A DNA stretch of 48,338 bases from Gammaproteobacteria bacterium (GTDB lineage Bacteria; Pseudomonadota; Gammaproteobacteria; Pseudomonadales; Oleiphilaceae), in contig PDSQ01000036.1 of NCBI GenBank assembly GCA_002747055.1, positions 1 through 48,338 of the forward strand. The letters run 5' to 3'. A model generated the notes under the pieces. The model did no database searches and had not been told where the DNA came from. It saw only the letters and a list, made by a program, of their open reading frames with translations. Both the position numbers and the translations under genes were made by a program. Numbering within the stretch: the first letter of the stretch is position 1; each line of letters starts with the position of its first letter. This document shows positions 16,115-26,559 of this stretch, in pieces.

Positions 16115-16912
16115 CTAGCCTTTTTCTACCTGATGGAAGTCGGCCATTGCGGTAGTGTTAAATCCAGCATCGACATACATGATCTCACCGGTCACGCCAC
16201 TGGCCAAATCGGAGCAAAGGAATGCCGCGGCATTGCCAACTTCGTCAATGGTGACGTTGCGTCGTAATGGAGTGCGTTTTTCGTTTTCGGCCAGCATTTT
16301 TCTGAAACTCCTGATGCCTGATGCGGCTAAAGTGCGAATCGGTCCTGCCGAAATGGCGTTGACTCGAATACCGTCCGGCCCCATGCTATTGGCCAGATAG
16401 CGCACCCCCGCTTCCAGGCTGGCTTTGGCCATTCCCATAACATTGTAGTTGGGCAGAGTTTGACGGGAACCGTGGTAGGTGAGAGTGAGCAGTGAGCCGG
16501 ACTGACTGAGCATTGGCTTTGCGGCCTTGGCTATCGCGATAAAACTATAGGCGCTGACATCATGCGCGATAGCGAAACCTTGCCGGGTGGTGACACTGGC
16601 AAAATCACCTTCAAGCTGATCGGCCGGAGCGAACCCCACCGAATGGACGATCACGTCGACTTGGTTCCAGTGTTGTTTCAGTTGCTCGAAAAGCAGTGTG
16701 ATTTCCTGGTCGGATGAAACATCACAGGGGTAGGTGGCGGCATTGCCGTATTCTTCGGCGAATTTTTCAACCCGGCTTTTCAGTTTTTCGTTCTGATAGG
16801 TGAGCGCCAGTTCCGCTCCCTCCCGATAACAGGCGTCGGCAATGCCTTTGGCGATGGACAGCTTGCTCGCAATGCCGATAACCAGTACTTTCTTACCTGA
16901 TAAAAGAGACAT
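16115..16912 (-). CDS. fabI: Enoyl-[acyl-carrier-protein] reductase FabI (NADH)
   Basis: FabI performs the last reduction of each fatty-acid elongation cycle. This 265-residue protein keeps even the E. coli residue numbering: catalytic Y146 (LTYHG) and Y156 with K163 ([14 protein letters not shown]), and G93 in HSVGFAP, the position whose mutation gives triclosan resistance. G13 and the [13 protein letters not shown] segment form the NADH site. Because G93 and both tyrosines are intact, it should be triclosan-sensitive. It follows yejF by 42 bp on the same strand, an order also found in Pseudomonas. Confidence 0.96.
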   Translation of the reverse strand: MSLLSGKKVLVIGIASKLSIAKGIADACYREGAELALTYQNEKLKSRVEKFAEEYGNAATYPCDVSSDQEITLLFEQLKQHWNQVDVIVHSVGFAPADQLEGDFASVTTRQGFAIAHDVSAYSFIAIAKAAKPMLSQSGSLLTLTYHGSRQTLPNYNVMGMAKASLEAGVRYLANSMGPDGIRVNAISAGPIRTLAASGIRSFRKMLAENEKRTPLRRNVTIDEVGNAAAFLCSDLASGVTGEIMYVDAGFNTTAMADFHQVEKG

Positions 16913-16954
16913 TTATTCCTCTCTGTTTTTTCTGTTTGGTTCGGTTTTCTCTGT

Positions 16955-18601
16955 TTAGCATTGTGCCAGCATGGCCGCCTCGATAAGCGTTCGTGTATAG
17001 TCACTGGCGGGATGATTGAATAGTGATTCGGTGGTATCGCTTTCCACGATTTGACCGTCTTTCATCACCACAACCCGATGACTCAGTGCCCGGACGACGG
17101 CTAGATCGTGGCTGATAAACAGATAGCTCAGGTTATATTTTGCCTGAATCTGGCGCAGCAGCGTAATGACCTGCTTTTGCACTGTTCTGTCCAGCGCAGA
17201 GGTTGGTTCATCCAAAATGATCAATCGTGGCTTCAGCACCAGAGCCCGGGCAATCGCGATACGCTGACGTTGACCGCCCGAAAACTCATGTGGGTAGCGG
17301 TGTCTGTCTTCCGGGTTTAGCTCCACTTCTTGCAGTGCATCTATCACGGCTTGCTGTCTTTCGGGTGCCGACCCCATTTTATGGATAATCAATCCCTCCT
17401 CGACAATTTGGCCAACTGACATACGCGGACTCAGGCTGCCATATGGATCCTGGAACACAATTTGAATTTCTCGGCGAAACGGTCGAAAGGCTTTTTGGTT
17501 CAACTTGTCGATTTTTTTTCCGGCAAACTCGATGTTGCCGTCACTGTCCAAGAGCTTGAGTAAGGCCAGTCCGAGTGTGGTTTTGCCTGAACCGCTTTCA
17601 CCCACAATGCCGACTGTTTCACCCTGGGCAATAGTCAGGGAAATATCGTTGGCCGCCTTGATAAATTCCAGCGGCTTGCCCCAAAAGTTTTTTTTGATCG
17701 GAAACCAGACTTTTAGAGAATTGACGTTAAGTAAATTATGCCTGTTTTCAGCCAGGGGTTCCGGCATCCCTTCTGGTTCGGCATCGAGTAGCTGCCGGGT
17801 GTAGGCATGGCAAGGTGAGTTAAATACCTGCCTAGTGCTGCCGTTTTCCACTATTTGACCATTTTGCATCACACAAACGTGCTGGGCGTATTGTTTGACG
17901 ATATTCAAGTTATGGGTAATCAGTAAGATCGACATGCCGAGCTTGGTTTGCAGTTCTTGCAACAAGTCCAGAACCTGCTTTTGTACAGTCACGTCCAGTG
18001 CGGTTGTCGGTTCGTCCGCAATCAACAACTCCGGTTCGTTGGCCAGCGCCATGGCAATCATCACCCGCTGCTTCTGACCACCGGACAATTCGTGTGGATA
18101 ACTGGCCAGTCGTCGATCGGGGTTGGCAATGCCGACCAGTTCAAGCAGTTCCAGTGTGCGTTGCCGTGCTTGTTTACCCGTCATGCCTCGGTGCAGTGAC
18201 AAAGACTCACTGATTTGCGGTTCGATAGCGTGTAACGGGTTCAGCGAGGTCATCGGTTCCTGAAAAATCATGCTGATTTTATCGCCACGTACTTTTCTGA
18301 TTTGCTTGGTATCCAGTTGCAACAGATCCTGGCCATGAAACTTGATACGGCCCGTCGGGTGAGAAGCTTTAGGGTAGGGTAATAGTTTTAGAATAGATAG
18401 CGCCGTGACTGATTTGCCTGATCCGCTTTCGCCGACCAAAGCCAGTGTTTTGCCGGCAGGGATCGCAAAAGAAACGCCATTGACCGCCTCGATAGTTTGC
18501 TTGTTTTGGCTAAATACAACTCGCAGATTGTCTATTTTAAGTATGGCATTGTCTTTAAGTATGATATTGTCGGTTGTGAACGGAGAAGGCTGGCTGCCCA
18601 T
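16955..18601 (-). CDS. yejF: YejF, double ATPase of the Yej peptide ABC importer
   Basis: This 548-residue protein carries two complete ABC ATPase domains. In the first, Walker A GESGSGKS is at 57-64, signature LSGGQKQ at 172-178 and Walker B LLIADEP at 192-198. In the second, Walker A GESGSGKT is at 334-341, signature FSGGQRQ at 440-446 and Walker B LIILDEP at 460-466. The fused pair is typical of YejF, which drives import of oligopeptides and, in E. coli, microcin C. The upstream genes encode the matching permeases and binding protein, and fabI follows. Confidence 0.93.
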   Translation of the reverse strand: MGSQPSPFTTDNIILKDNAILKIDNLRVVFSQNKQTIEAVNGVSFAIPAGKTLALVGESGSGKSVTALSILKLLPYPKASHPTGRIKFHGQDLLQLDTKQIRKVRGDKISMIFQEPMTSLNPLHAIEPQISESLSLHRGMTGKQARQRTLELLELVGIANPDRRLASYPHELSGGQKQRVMIAMALANEPELLIADEPTTALDVTVQKQVLDLLQELQTKLGMSILLITHNLNIVKQYAQHVCVMQNGQIVENGSTRQVFNSPCHAYTRQLLDAEPEGMPEPLAENRHNLLNVNSLKVWFPIKKNFWGKPLEFIKAANDISLTIAQGETVGIVGESGSGKTTLGLALLKLLDSDGNIEFAGKKIDKLNQKAFRPFRREIQIVFQDPYGSLSPRMSVGQIVEEGLIIHKMGSAPERQQAVIDALQEVELNPEDRHRYPHEFSGGQRQRIAIARALVLKPRLIILDEPTSALDRTVQKQVITLLRQIQAKYNLSYLFISHDLAVVRALSHRVVVMKDGQIVESDTTESLFNHPASDYTRTLIEAAMLAQC

Positions 18602-18661
18602 GTAATATTCCTGCGTGTCTGTGCGATATATAAAACGATTCAGTAAAATCAGGATTGCCTG

Positions 18662-19678
18662 TTACATTGTTTTTCTTGGGTCAAACGCATCCCGCACCGC
18701 TTCGCCGATAAATACCAGCAAAGTCAGCATGGTAGACAATACCACAAAAGCGGTAGTGCCAAGCCAGGGAGCCTGTAAATTGGCTTTACCCTGAGCGATC
18801 AATTCGCCAAGAGAGGGTGAGCCTGGTGGCAAGCCAAAGCCAAGAAAATCAAGGGCAGTCAGTGCGGTAATCGAGCCGGTAAGAATAAAGGGCATAAAAG
18901 TCAGCGTGGCGACCATGGCGTTGGGTAACATATGGGTAAACATAATACCCCAGTTGCCCAGGCCAAGACTGCGGGCTGCCCGGACGTATTCGAAATTGCG
19001 GGCGCGCAAGAATTCGGCTCTTACCACATCGACCAGTGTCATCCAGCTAAACAGCAGCATGATGCCCAGTAACCACCAAAAATTGGGCGGGACAATACTT
19101 GCCAGAATAATCAGCAGATAAAGCACGGGTAACCCCGACCAGATTTCGATAAGCCGTTGCCCGAACAAATCGATCTTGCCGCCATAAAACCCCTGTAACG
19201 CACCGGCGATCACGCCGATTATCGAGCTGAACAAGGTAAGTGTCAGGCCAAATAAAACTGAAACGCGAAAGCCGTAGATGGTTCTTGCCAGAACATCTCT
19301 GCCCTGATCATCGGTACCCAGCCAATTTTCGGAAGACGGTGGAGAAGGCGCGGGTGTAGGTAAATCATAGTTGATGGTGTCGTAACTATAGCGAATCGGT
19401 GGCCAGATCATCCAGCCTTTAGCGTCAATCAGTTGTTTTACATAGCTGTCTCGGTAATCCGCTTCTGTGGTGAATTCGCCGCCAAATTCCGTTTCTGCGT
19501 ACATTCTTACGACCGGAAAATAAAACGTTCCATCGTAGCGGACGATCAATGGTTTGTCGTTGGCGATCAGCTCGGCAAATAAAGTAACAAAAAACAGCCC
19601 GAGAAACAGCCACAAAGACCAAAGGCCACGTTTATTGTTGGTAAAGTTGGCGAGCCTGCGCTGATTGATCGGATTCAT
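18662..19678 (-). CDS. yejE: YejE, inner-membrane permease of the Yej peptide importer
   Basis: This 338-residue permease belongs to the DppC/OppC-like family. A first transmembrane helix (about 19-35) precedes a periplasmic part carrying the characteristic YejE segment IWPPIRYSYDTINYDLP and SENWLGTDDQGRDVLARTIYG. Five further helices follow, with the EAA-type coupling loop RARNFEYVRAARSLGLGNWGIMFTHMLPNA and a C-terminal LVFIGEAVRDAFDPRK. The start has an AAGGA Shine-Dalgarno. Three bases separate it from yejB. It forms the channel with YejB. Confidence 0.93.
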   Translation of the reverse strand: MNPINQRRLANFTNNKRGLWSLWLFLGLFFVTLFAELIANDKPLIVRYDGTFYFPVVRMYAETEFGGEFTTEADYRDSYVKQLIDAKGWMIWPPIRYSYDTINYDLPTPAPSPPSSENWLGTDDQGRDVLARTIYGFRVSVLFGLTLTLFSSIIGVIAGALQGFYGGKIDLFGQRLIEIWSGLPVLYLLIILASIVPPNFWWLLGIMLLFSWMTLVDVVRAEFLRARNFEYVRAARSLGLGNWGIMFTHMLPNAMVATLTFMPFILTGSITALTALDFLGFGLPPGSPSLGELIAQGKANLQAPWLGTTAFVVLSTMLTLLVFIGEAVRDAFDPRKTM

Positions 19679-19681
19679 TTG

Positions 19682-20770
19682 TTATCCTTCCCGGCTCTCG
19701 AAATCAATCCTGGGGTCGACCAGCACATAGGTCAGATCACTGATAATTTTCAATAGCAGACCAACCAGCGTGAAAATAAACAGGGTACCAAAGATAACCG
19801 GGTAGTCGCGGTTGATCGCCGATTCAAAGCCCAATAATCCCAATCCGTCCAGTGAAAAGATGACTTCGATCAGGAATGAGCCGGTAAAGAACACCCCAAT
19901 CAGCACGCTGGGCATACCTGCGATTACGATAAGCATCGCATTGCGAAATACATGGCCATAGAGAATGCGGTTTTCCTCCAGACCTTTGGCGCGAGCGGTA
20001 ATCACGTATTGTTTGTTAATCTCATCCAGAAATGAATTCTTGGTCAACATGGTCAGCGTGGCAAATCCGCCAATCACAATGGCCGCGATCGGCAGTGCCA
20101 GGTGCCAGAAATAGTCGCCAATCTGCTGGAGCACTGTCATTTCATCAAAATTGCTGGAAACCAGGCCGCGCAGTGGAAAGATGTCCCAGTAAGAGCCACC
20201 GGCAAATAAAACGATCAATAAAATAGCGAACAAAAAGCCGGGTATGGCATAGCCAATCACAATGGCCGAGCTTGTCCATACATCGAAACGACTGCCGTTT
20301 CTTACCGCTTTCTTTATACCAAGGGGGATGGAAATGAAATATATGATAAGGGTTGACCACAAACCCAGAGAAATTGACACGGGCATTTTGTCGATAATCA
20401 GATCGATGACGCTCCTATCGCGAAAAAAGCTGTCGCCGAACTCGAAGGTGAGATAGTTTTTCACCATCAATAAGAAGCGTTCGTGGGCAGGCCTGTCAAA
20501 GCCATATTGTTTCTTGATCCGTTCGACCAGTGCCTCGTCCAGCCCTTGGGAACCTCGATAGCCTGAGGATTCGCCTGAACTGGCAGACGACAGTTCAGCG
20601 CCGCTACCGCCAAGGCGATCAGCGACACCGGAACCAATTCCCTCCAATTGGGCGAGCGTTTGCTCGACAGGCCCACCGGGGGCCGCTTGAATGATGATAA
20701 AGTTAATTAACATGATTCCGAACAGGGTCGGAACAATCAGTAACAGTCTTCTTAGTAGATAATTGGCCAT
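19682..20770 (-). CDS. yejB: YejB, inner-membrane permease of the Yej peptide importer
   Basis: This 362-residue permease is of the DppB/OppB type. It begins with the typical [24 protein letters not shown] helix followed by the APGGPVEQ motif. A long periplasmic loop follows, rich in Gly and Ser (about 45-75), a YejB feature, and then five helices. The coupling loop [24 protein letters not shown] is clear. It lies 5 bp after yejA and 3 bp before yejE, and no good Shine-Dalgarno is visible, so translation is probably coupled to yejA. Confidence 0.93.
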   Translation of the reverse strand: MANYLLRRLLLIVPTLFGIMLINFIIIQAAPGGPVEQTLAQLEGIGSGVADRLGGSGAELSSASSGESSGYRGSQGLDEALVERIKKQYGFDRPAHERFLLMVKNYLTFEFGDSFFRDRSVIDLIIDKMPVSISLGLWSTLIIYFISIPLGIKKAVRNGSRFDVWTSSAIVIGYAIPGFLFAILLIVLFAGGSYWDIFPLRGLVSSNFDEMTVLQQIGDYFWHLALPIAAIVIGGFATLTMLTKNSFLDEINKQYVITARAKGLEENRILYGHVFRNAMLIVIAGMPSVLIGVFFTGSFLIEVIFSLDGLGLLGFESAINRDYPVIFGTLFIFTLVGLLLKIISDLTYVLVDPRIDFESREG

Positions 20771-20775
20771 TTAAG

Positions 20776-22656
20776 TTAGTTTTGCAGCCACCATGTATCA
20801 AAACCGAGGCGGTATTTTGGCGCTGTTTTCGGTCGTTTCAATTCTTTTTTATGGGCAATACGGTAAGAGCGATTGTGCCACTGAGGTATGACATAGTGGC
20901 CCCAGAGCAGCACACGATCCAAGGCCCGGGTTCGCTGAATCAGTTGTTCCCGGTCTTTGGCGTTAATCACCAGCTGGATCAGCTTATCGACAACCGGACT
21001 GGTTACCCCGATAATATTTCGGCTGCCCGGTACATCGGCTTTGCTGCTGTGCCAGTAGCCTATTTGTTCATTACCGGGAGAATTGGATTGTGGAATGGTA
21101 TAAACGATACAATCAAAATCGAAGTTGCGTATGCGGTTCACATATTGAGATGCATCAACGAGTCGAATGGTCACTGCAACGCCGATCTTTTTCAAATTCT
21201 GGACAAATGGCTGCACGACACGCTCAAAATCTTTGGAAATCAGCAGGATTTCAAATGCCAGCCGTTGTCCGGTCTGGCGGTTGACCATTCGATTGTTTTT
21301 AATTGACCAGCCCGCCTGGCGCAGCAGCTCGATCGCCGTGCGCAAGTTGTGTCTGATATTACCATCACCTCGGGTCGTCGGCACGGTGAAAGGTGTCGTG
21401 AATAGTTCGGCGGGTAACTGATCTTGGTATTTTTTCAGAATCGCCAATTCTTCACCGGCAGGTAACCCGCTGGCCGCCAGTTCGGAATTAGAAAAATAAC
21501 TGGTGGTACGTGAGTAGGCGCCATAAAACAGATTTTTATTGGTCCACTCGAAATCAAAGGCATAGCCGAGTGCCTGACGAACGACCGGGTCTGAAAACAC
21601 TGGTTTGCGGGTGTTGAAGATAAAGGCCTGCATCCCTGTCGGGTTTTCGTGCTTGATTTCTTCTTTCAACAAGGTGCCATTGTCAAACGCGTCTCCAATA
21701 TAGGCGGTGGCCCAGTTCTTTGATGAGTTTTCCCGCCGGAAATCGAACTCGCCGGATTTAAAGGCTTCCAAAGCGACGGTATTGTCCAGGTAATACTCAT
21801 ACACGATTTCATCGAAGTTATACATGCCTATGCTGGTGGGCAGATTCCTGGCCCAATAATCCTTGACCCGTTCATAGGTAACACTGCGACCGGGTTGAAA
21901 TGACTTGATCTTATAGGGGCCACTTCCGAGCGGTGGTTCCAGTGAGGTTTTGGTAAAATCCTTGTCTTGCCAGTAATGTTTGGGAAGAACCGACAACTGG
22001 CCCAGAATCAGTGGCAGCTCTTTGTTCTGGTTGGTTTTGAAGACAAATTTTATCCGGTGTTTGTCGAGTATTTCAATATGATCCACATCATTGTAATAGG
22101 CGGCATAAAAGGGTTGCCCGTGTTTAACCAGTGTATTGAAACTGAATGCGATGTCTTCTGCGGTGACCGGGTGGCCATCGTGAAATTTCGCCTTCGGGTT
22201 CAGGTGAAAGACTACCCAGGAGCGATCTTCAGGTATCTCGATTTTTTTCGCGATATGGCCATATTCTGTAAACGCTTCATCCATGGCCTGCTGGGTCAGT
22301 GTGTCATAGACATAATGAACCCCGGCTGCGCTGATACCTTTGACGATAAAAGGATTGAAACTGTCATAGCCGCCGCCGCGACCGACGGTGCCCAGTTTGA
22401 CTGTCCCTCCTTTGGGTGCATCTGGATTGACATAATCGAAATGCTTGAAGTCGGCGGTATATTTGGTTTTACCATGCATGGCCAGGCCATGGCTGATACT
22501 GATGTTTTTGTTGTCACCTTGCTTGGCGGCTGGTTGGCTTGCCTGTACAATTGGCGCGATCGTCGGGCTGGTTAATGTGATGATAAACACACCGGCCAGC
22601 ACGAACAGATTGGTTGTCTTGGTCGCTTTGTGCAGAGTTTCAGTTCGATTTAACAA
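20776..22656 (-). CDS. yejA: YejA, periplasmic peptide-binding protein
   Basis: This 626-residue extracellular solute-binding protein (SBP family 5) captures oligopeptides for the YejBEF importer. The N-terminal hydrophobic stretch (about 17-36, ending near VQA) is a signal peptide. The mature part begins with ISHGLAMHGKTKYTADFKHFDYVNPDAPKGGTVKLG, a strong YejA signature, and continues with GYDSFNPFIVKG and the domain-5 pattern. The start is a TTG at 22654-22656 with a GAGGA Shine-Dalgarno 8 nt upstream. The nearby ATG at 22660-22662 is out of frame and reaches a stop after four codons. It follows mltD by 59 bp. Confidence 0.92.
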   Translation of the reverse strand: MLNRTETLHKATKTTNLFVLAGVFIITLTSPTIAPIVQASQPAAKQGDNKNISISHGLAMHGKTKYTADFKHFDYVNPDAPKGGTVKLGTVGRGGGYDSFNPFIVKGISAAGVHYVYDTLTQQAMDEAFTEYGHIAKKIEIPEDRSWVVFHLNPKAKFHDGHPVTAEDIAFSFNTLVKHGQPFYAAYYNDVDHIEILDKHRIKFVFKTNQNKELPLILGQLSVLPKHYWQDKDFTKTSLEPPLGSGPYKIKSFQPGRSVTYERVKDYWARNLPTSIGMYNFDEIVYEYYLDNTVALEAFKSGEFDFRRENSSKNWATAYIGDAFDNGTLLKEEIKHENPTGMQAFIFNTRKPVFSDPVVRQALGYAFDFEWTNKNLFYGAYSRTTSYFSNSELAASGLPAGEELAILKKYQDQLPAELFTTPFTVPTTRGDGNIRHNLRTAIELLRQAGWSIKNNRMVNRQTGQRLAFEILLISKDFERVVQPFVQNLKKIGVAVTIRLVDASQYVNRIRNFDFDCIVYTIPQSNSPGNEQIGYWHSSKADVPGSRNIIGVTSPVVDKLIQLVINAKDREQLIQRTRALDRVLLWGHYVIPQWHNRSYRIAHKKELKRPKTAPKYRLGFDTWWLQN

Positions 22657-22715
22657 TGATGCATTCCTCGCTATTTGTTCTCGCGCTTCACTATGATATC
22701 GACGCCGCCGGGCTT

Positions 22716-24482
22716 TCAGTAGGAAGTAATATCGACAAACAGGGTAAGCCTTTGTCCAGGTCGCAGATAGCGCCTTGGGTCGATCCGGTTCCAGCCCGTG
22801 ATATCATTGATTCTGACATTGAATTTCTCGGCAATGCGGGCCAAAGAGTCACCTGAGCGCACGCGATAGTCAATTTTCTTGATAAATGGTCGGCCTTTCT
22901 GGTTTTTTGCCATGGAAACTAACATCTGTTTGGGTTGTGTTGTCCAGATGGTGAGTTTTTTTCCTGGCCTCAGCGTGTCCCGGGGAGACATCCCATTCCA
23001 GCGTGCCAGTTTGTTATGGTTGACACCGAATTTACGCGCTATATCCCAGAAGTTATCACCGCGTTTTACCCTATAAATTACTTTGGATTTGCCCGACAGT
23101 CTAGCTTGCGTTGTTTGTTTATCAGCTAACCTGGCTGCGGCGCTCAAGGCATAGTTGTCGAGCGAGGCCCCTGCGGTTGGTATTAGAATTGTTCTTCCCG
23201 CTCGAATTTTGTTTGATCGCAGTTTGTTAATCTGTTTAATAACAGCCGGTGTGGTATGGTGCTTGTTGGCTATCCTGATCAGTGAGTCGCCTCTTTTTAT
23301 TTTGTAGCGTTGCCAGCTCAGGCGCCGGTTATCGGGAAACCCGGCCAGGTTTTGCTTGAAAACAGCGACCTTGTCGATGGGTATAACCAGCCGGTGTGGT
23401 CCCTTCGGTCGCGTTGCCCAACGATTGAACCCGGGATTGAGGCGATAGAGTTCTTCGATGGAAATGTCGGCAAGCTTTGCGGCTTGGGCCAGGTCAATTT
23501 GCGAGCCTGTCTCAACTACATCAAAGTAGGGTTTATTGGCAATGACGGGCAGGGAAACACCGTATTTATGTGGTTCGTTGACCAGTTTTGCCAGCGCAAT
23601 CAGTTTTGGCACATATTGACTGGTTTCCCTGGGTAGTGTCAGCGACCAGAAGTCAATCGGTTTACCCCTTCTTCTGTTCTTTTTGATCGCTTTTGATGTG
23701 GTGCCGGAGCCAGCGTTGTAGGATGCCAATGCCAGCAAATAATCACCATCGAATCGGTTTGTCAAATTTTCCAAATAGCGCAGCGCCGCCTCTGTCGAAG
23801 CGATAACATCACGCCTGCCATCGTACCACCAGTCTTGTTCGAGACCGTACATCCGGCCGGTTCCTGGTATAAACTGCCATAGCCCGGATGCCCGACCATG
23901 GGAGTAGGCAAAAGGATCAAACGCGCTTTCAACAATGGGCAGCAAGGCTAACTCCATTGGCAGGTTGCGGCGCTCAATTTCTTCAACGATATAGAAAAGA
24001 TACTTTTCAGAGCGTCGAAAGGCTCTGTTCAGGTAAGCCGGGTGCGTTGTATACCATTTCGTTTGTTGTCGTATTCTTGAATTGTTCTGGCTTAAATCCA
24101 ATTGGAAGCGGTTACGTAGGCGGTCGATCAGGTTGGTTGCAAGCGGTTGTGCGGTTTTGTTTTGGGGCTGGGCCGGTTCACCATCTGTATCACTGGCCTG
24201 AGCAGTGGATGTGGCTGGCTTGCCGGTTGCATCGGCCGCCTCCTGGCGGATCACTTCGGCAAGTTGCGGGTCGATTGTAGTGATTGTTCCGCCTGAGTCG
24301 ACCTCATCTCGTTGCAGTGAGTCTTCCGGGAATACGCCTTCTTCAACCGGCGGCAGTTCATGGACTAGGCGCTCTTCCGATTTTTTGTTTGGATCGATAT
24401 CGTCGATCTGAGTGTGCATGGAGGCGCAGCCAGAAATAAGCGACGCCATAACAATGGCTAAAAAATACTTGATCAAATACAT
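22716..24482 (-). CDS. mltD: Membrane-bound lytic murein transglycosylase D
   Basis: MltD cleaves the MurNAc-GlcNAc bond of peptidoglycan, leaving anhydro ends. This 588-residue version has a lipobox ISGC (lipidated C19) for outer-membrane anchoring and a low-complexity linker at 40-115. The SLT catalytic domain follows at about 165-290, with E185 in VESAFDP and the motifs GLWQFIPGTGRMYGL and ALASYNAGSG. Three LysM peptidoglycan-binding domains lie at about 393-436, 470-513 and 539-583. It lies between gloB and yejA, as in Pseudomonas; in E. coli it also neighbours gloB. Confidence 0.95.
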   Translation of the reverse strand: MYLIKYFLAIVMASLISGCASMHTQIDDIDPNKKSEERLVHELPPVEEGVFPEDSLQRDEVDSGGTITTIDPQLAEVIRQEAADATGKPATSTAQASDTDGEPAQPQNKTAQPLATNLIDRLRNRFQLDLSQNNSRIRQQTKWYTTHPAYLNRAFRRSEKYLFYIVEEIERRNLPMELALLPIVESAFDPFAYSHGRASGLWQFIPGTGRMYGLEQDWWYDGRRDVIASTEAALRYLENLTNRFDGDYLLALASYNAGSGTTSKAIKKNRRRGKPIDFWSLTLPRETSQYVPKLIALAKLVNEPHKYGVSLPVIANKPYFDVVETGSQIDLAQAAKLADISIEELYRLNPGFNRWATRPKGPHRLVIPIDKVAVFKQNLAGFPDNRRLSWQRYKIKRGDSLIRIANKHHTTPAVIKQINKLRSNKIRAGRTILIPTAGASLDNYALSAAARLADKQTTQARLSGKSKVIYRVKRGDNFWDIARKFGVNHNKLARWNGMSPRDTLRPGKKLTIWTTQPKQMLVSMAKNQKGRPFIKKIDYRVRSGDSLARIAEKFNVRINDITGWNRIDPRRYLRPGQRLTLFVDITSY

Positions 24483-24679
24483 AGAAGGGCCATTTGAGTA
24501 TTGGTTGTCAGTCCAGTCGATATCCTTCCAGTGTAGCGATTAATCGCGATTTCGGGTAGGTGATAACCCAATCTGTTAGGTCTCGTATCAGACCCGATTC
24601 AGGAGAACTGCTGGTCATATAGAATGCTGCCCGAGTATTGATCTGGCAGGTGTTCGTTTTTTCTTTATATTGTTGTTTG

Positions 24680-25489
24680 TCAAAAATAATCTTTGGCCTT
24701 GCGTAAGGCGGCAAAAATGCGTTGTTCACTGGTATCCGTCATTGGCTCCAGCGCTTTAGCCGCATCGATTACCGATGCCTGATCAGTTCTGAGAAACGGA
24801 TTGATCGATAATTCCGTTGCCATATCGCTGGGCAGGGTGGGCAGCCCTTTTTGGCGTTTTTGTTCGCATAGTGCGGTATAGTCCGCCAACGCTCGGTTGC
24901 CAGGTTCGATAGTCTGGGCAAATGCCAGATTGCCCAAGGTGTATTCGTGGCCGCAGTATACCCTGGTTTGGTGTGGCAATACCTTAAGCTTATTTAATGA
25001 GTTTAGCATGGTTTCAGCATCACCCTCGAACAGACGGCCACAGCCTCCCGAAAACAGCGTGTCGCCACAGAACAGTAGTGGCTTTGAAACAAGTGGCTCT
25101 GCAATCAGTGAATCGGTTTCGGTTTGGTCGACAAACAGCGCGATATGATCCAGCGTGTGGCCGGGCACAGTCAAACAGGTGAAATTGGCCCCCATGATTG
25201 AAAATCTGTCGTTGTCCTCCAACTGGTTGGTAATACCGTTGAATTTGCTGTTCTTCGCACCATAGACCGGGGCATGATAGTGATCGGCCAATGTCTGCAC
25301 GCCGCCGGTATGGTCAAGGTGGTGATGGGTGACCAAAATCGCGATAAGGTCAAATTTGTTTGCTGCAATAAACTGCTGAACCGGTGTGGCGTCTCCTGGG
25401 TCGACAGCAATACAGGCGCTGACTTCCTGATTGCAAAGCATCCAGATATAGTTGTCACTGAATGCTGAAACGGGTTTTACACTTATCAT
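24680..25489 (-). CDS. gloB: Hydroxyacylglutathione hydrolase (glyoxalase II)
   Basis: GloB hydrolyses S-D-lactoylglutathione to lactate and glutathione, ending methylglyoxal detoxification. The metallo-beta-lactamase motif THHHLDH is at 54-60, with further metal ligands in VPGHTLDH, FCGDTLFSGGCGRLFEG and CGHEYT. The family-specific C-terminus PFLRTDQASV is present. The ATG at 25487-25489 has an AAGGTG Shine-Dalgarno 7 nt away and is preferred over a TTG two codons upstream, giving 269 residues. It is divergent from the YafS-like gene, as in E. coli. Confidence 0.95.
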   Translation of the reverse strand: MISVKPVSAFSDNYIWMLCNQEVSACIAVDPGDATPVQQFIAANKFDLIAILVTHHHLDHTGGVQTLADHYHAPVYGAKNSKFNGITNQLEDNDRFSIMGANFTCLTVPGHTLDHIALFVDQTETDSLIAEPLVSKPLLFCGDTLFSGGCGRLFEGDAETMLNSLNKLKVLPHQTRVYCGHEYTLGNLAFAQTIEPGNRALADYTALCEQKRQKGLPTLPSDMATELSINPFLRTDQASVIDAAKALEPMTDTSEQRIFAALRKAKDYF

Positions 25490-25659
25490 ATACAAACACC
25501 TTTAGCCAGATTTGGGCATGATCGAAACGATATCGTGATCGAGGCGATAAATAGTAGTACCATTCAAGCTATCGTTTTATCTGTGCTTGACTCTATCGCT
25601 GTATGGTAAAGCACCTTAGGTTAAATGCAATGCCTTATTCTTTAATTCAGGACGCTTAT

Positions 25660-26436
25660 ATGAAACCTCTGCGTACGCTTAGCAATAAGACCTGCCTTAT
25701 GCAACAAAAGGCTTTTGAAAACTGGTATCAAACACCGTTGGGGCGTTCACTGTTGGCGGACCAGCGTAAGGTGATTCGTTATCAGCTTGATGGATTGTAT
25801 GGCGTACACCAGTTGGAAATGATGGTGAGTCATCGTTTACCCGTTGCCAATACCAGCGCTATCAATCACCGGATTTGCTGTGTGCCAAACTGGGAACAGG
25901 ATTTGCCGGAAAACACGCTGGTTTCTCTTTCTGAAGAGCTCAGTCTGGCTTCCGACACGATTGACCTGGTGGTGTTACATCACACTCTGGATTTTGCCGC
26001 GGCACCCCACCAGACACTGAGAGAGGCTGCGAGGGTGCTTCGATCGGGCGGCTATATGTTGATTGTCGGATTGAATCCCGCTGGTTTGTGGGGTCTGATG
26101 AGGCTGTTTCGGAACAAACAGGAACCGCCCTGGTCGGGCCGGTTTATCTCCAGCCGGAGAATCGAGGACTGGCTTGAGTTGCTGGATTTCAGGATTGAAA
26201 ACGTCAAATACCGGTTTTCCCGACCGCCCTGGCAACGAAATGTTTCCGGCACAATCGACGAGGTGGATGTTATCAGGCCAATGCCATCGTTTTTAGGTGC
26301 CTATTATTCACTGTTAACGCGAAAGCAAAAAGGTGCGATGACCCTGGTGCAACCCAAATGGCGCACAGCCGAAGTGATTGGTATGCCGGTGGCAAGCGGA
26401 ATCAATAAAACTGCCGTTATCAAGGAGACAGATTGA
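25660..26436 (+). CDS. YafS-like class I SAM-dependent methyltransferase
   Basis: This protein of 258 residues has a methyltransferase type-11 core: DTIDLVVLHHTLDFAAAPHQTLREAARVLRSGGYMLIVGLNP. The SAM-binding glycine motif I is poorly conserved, as in E. coli YafS, and its position between gloB and rnhA is the same. The substrate is unknown. The ATG at 25660 has an AGGA Shine-Dalgarno; in-frame upstream starts at 25603 and 25630 lack one. It has no recognisable signal peptide and is probably cytosolic. Confidence 0.82.
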   Translation: MKPLRTLSNKTCLMQQKAFENWYQTPLGRSLLADQRKVIRYQLDGLYGVHQLEMMVSHRLPVANTSAINHRICCVPNWEQDLPENTLVSLSEELSLASDTIDLVVLHHTLDFAAAPHQTLREAARVLRSGGYMLIVGLNPAGLWGLMRLFRNKQEPPWSGRFISSRRIEDWLELLDFRIENVKYRFSRPPWQRNVSGTIDEVDVIRPMPSFLGAYYSLLTRKQKGAMTLVQPKWRTAEVIGMPVASGINKTAVIKETD

Positions 26437-26559
26437 CCGTTGTCGGTGCAGACGCGGGTCGACTCTGTCGTTAAGTAAATCCGTTTGTCGGTACTTGGCT
26501 GCTGGTTTCAGTTTTATTTCCTGGTCTGATTCATCGTTAAACTCATTGTTAGGATTATT

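Noticed and set aside
20782..22575. Long plus-strand frames opposite yejA (174 and 202 codons)
   Set aside because: They are antisense to a strongly supported gene and have no domain features.
24508..24729. 73-codon minus-strand frame overlapping the gloB 3' end, with a partly protein-like tail
   Set aside because: It overlaps gloB by about 50 bp, has no Shine-Dalgarno and no recognisable motif; the first half is low quality. It might be a relic but cannot be supported.
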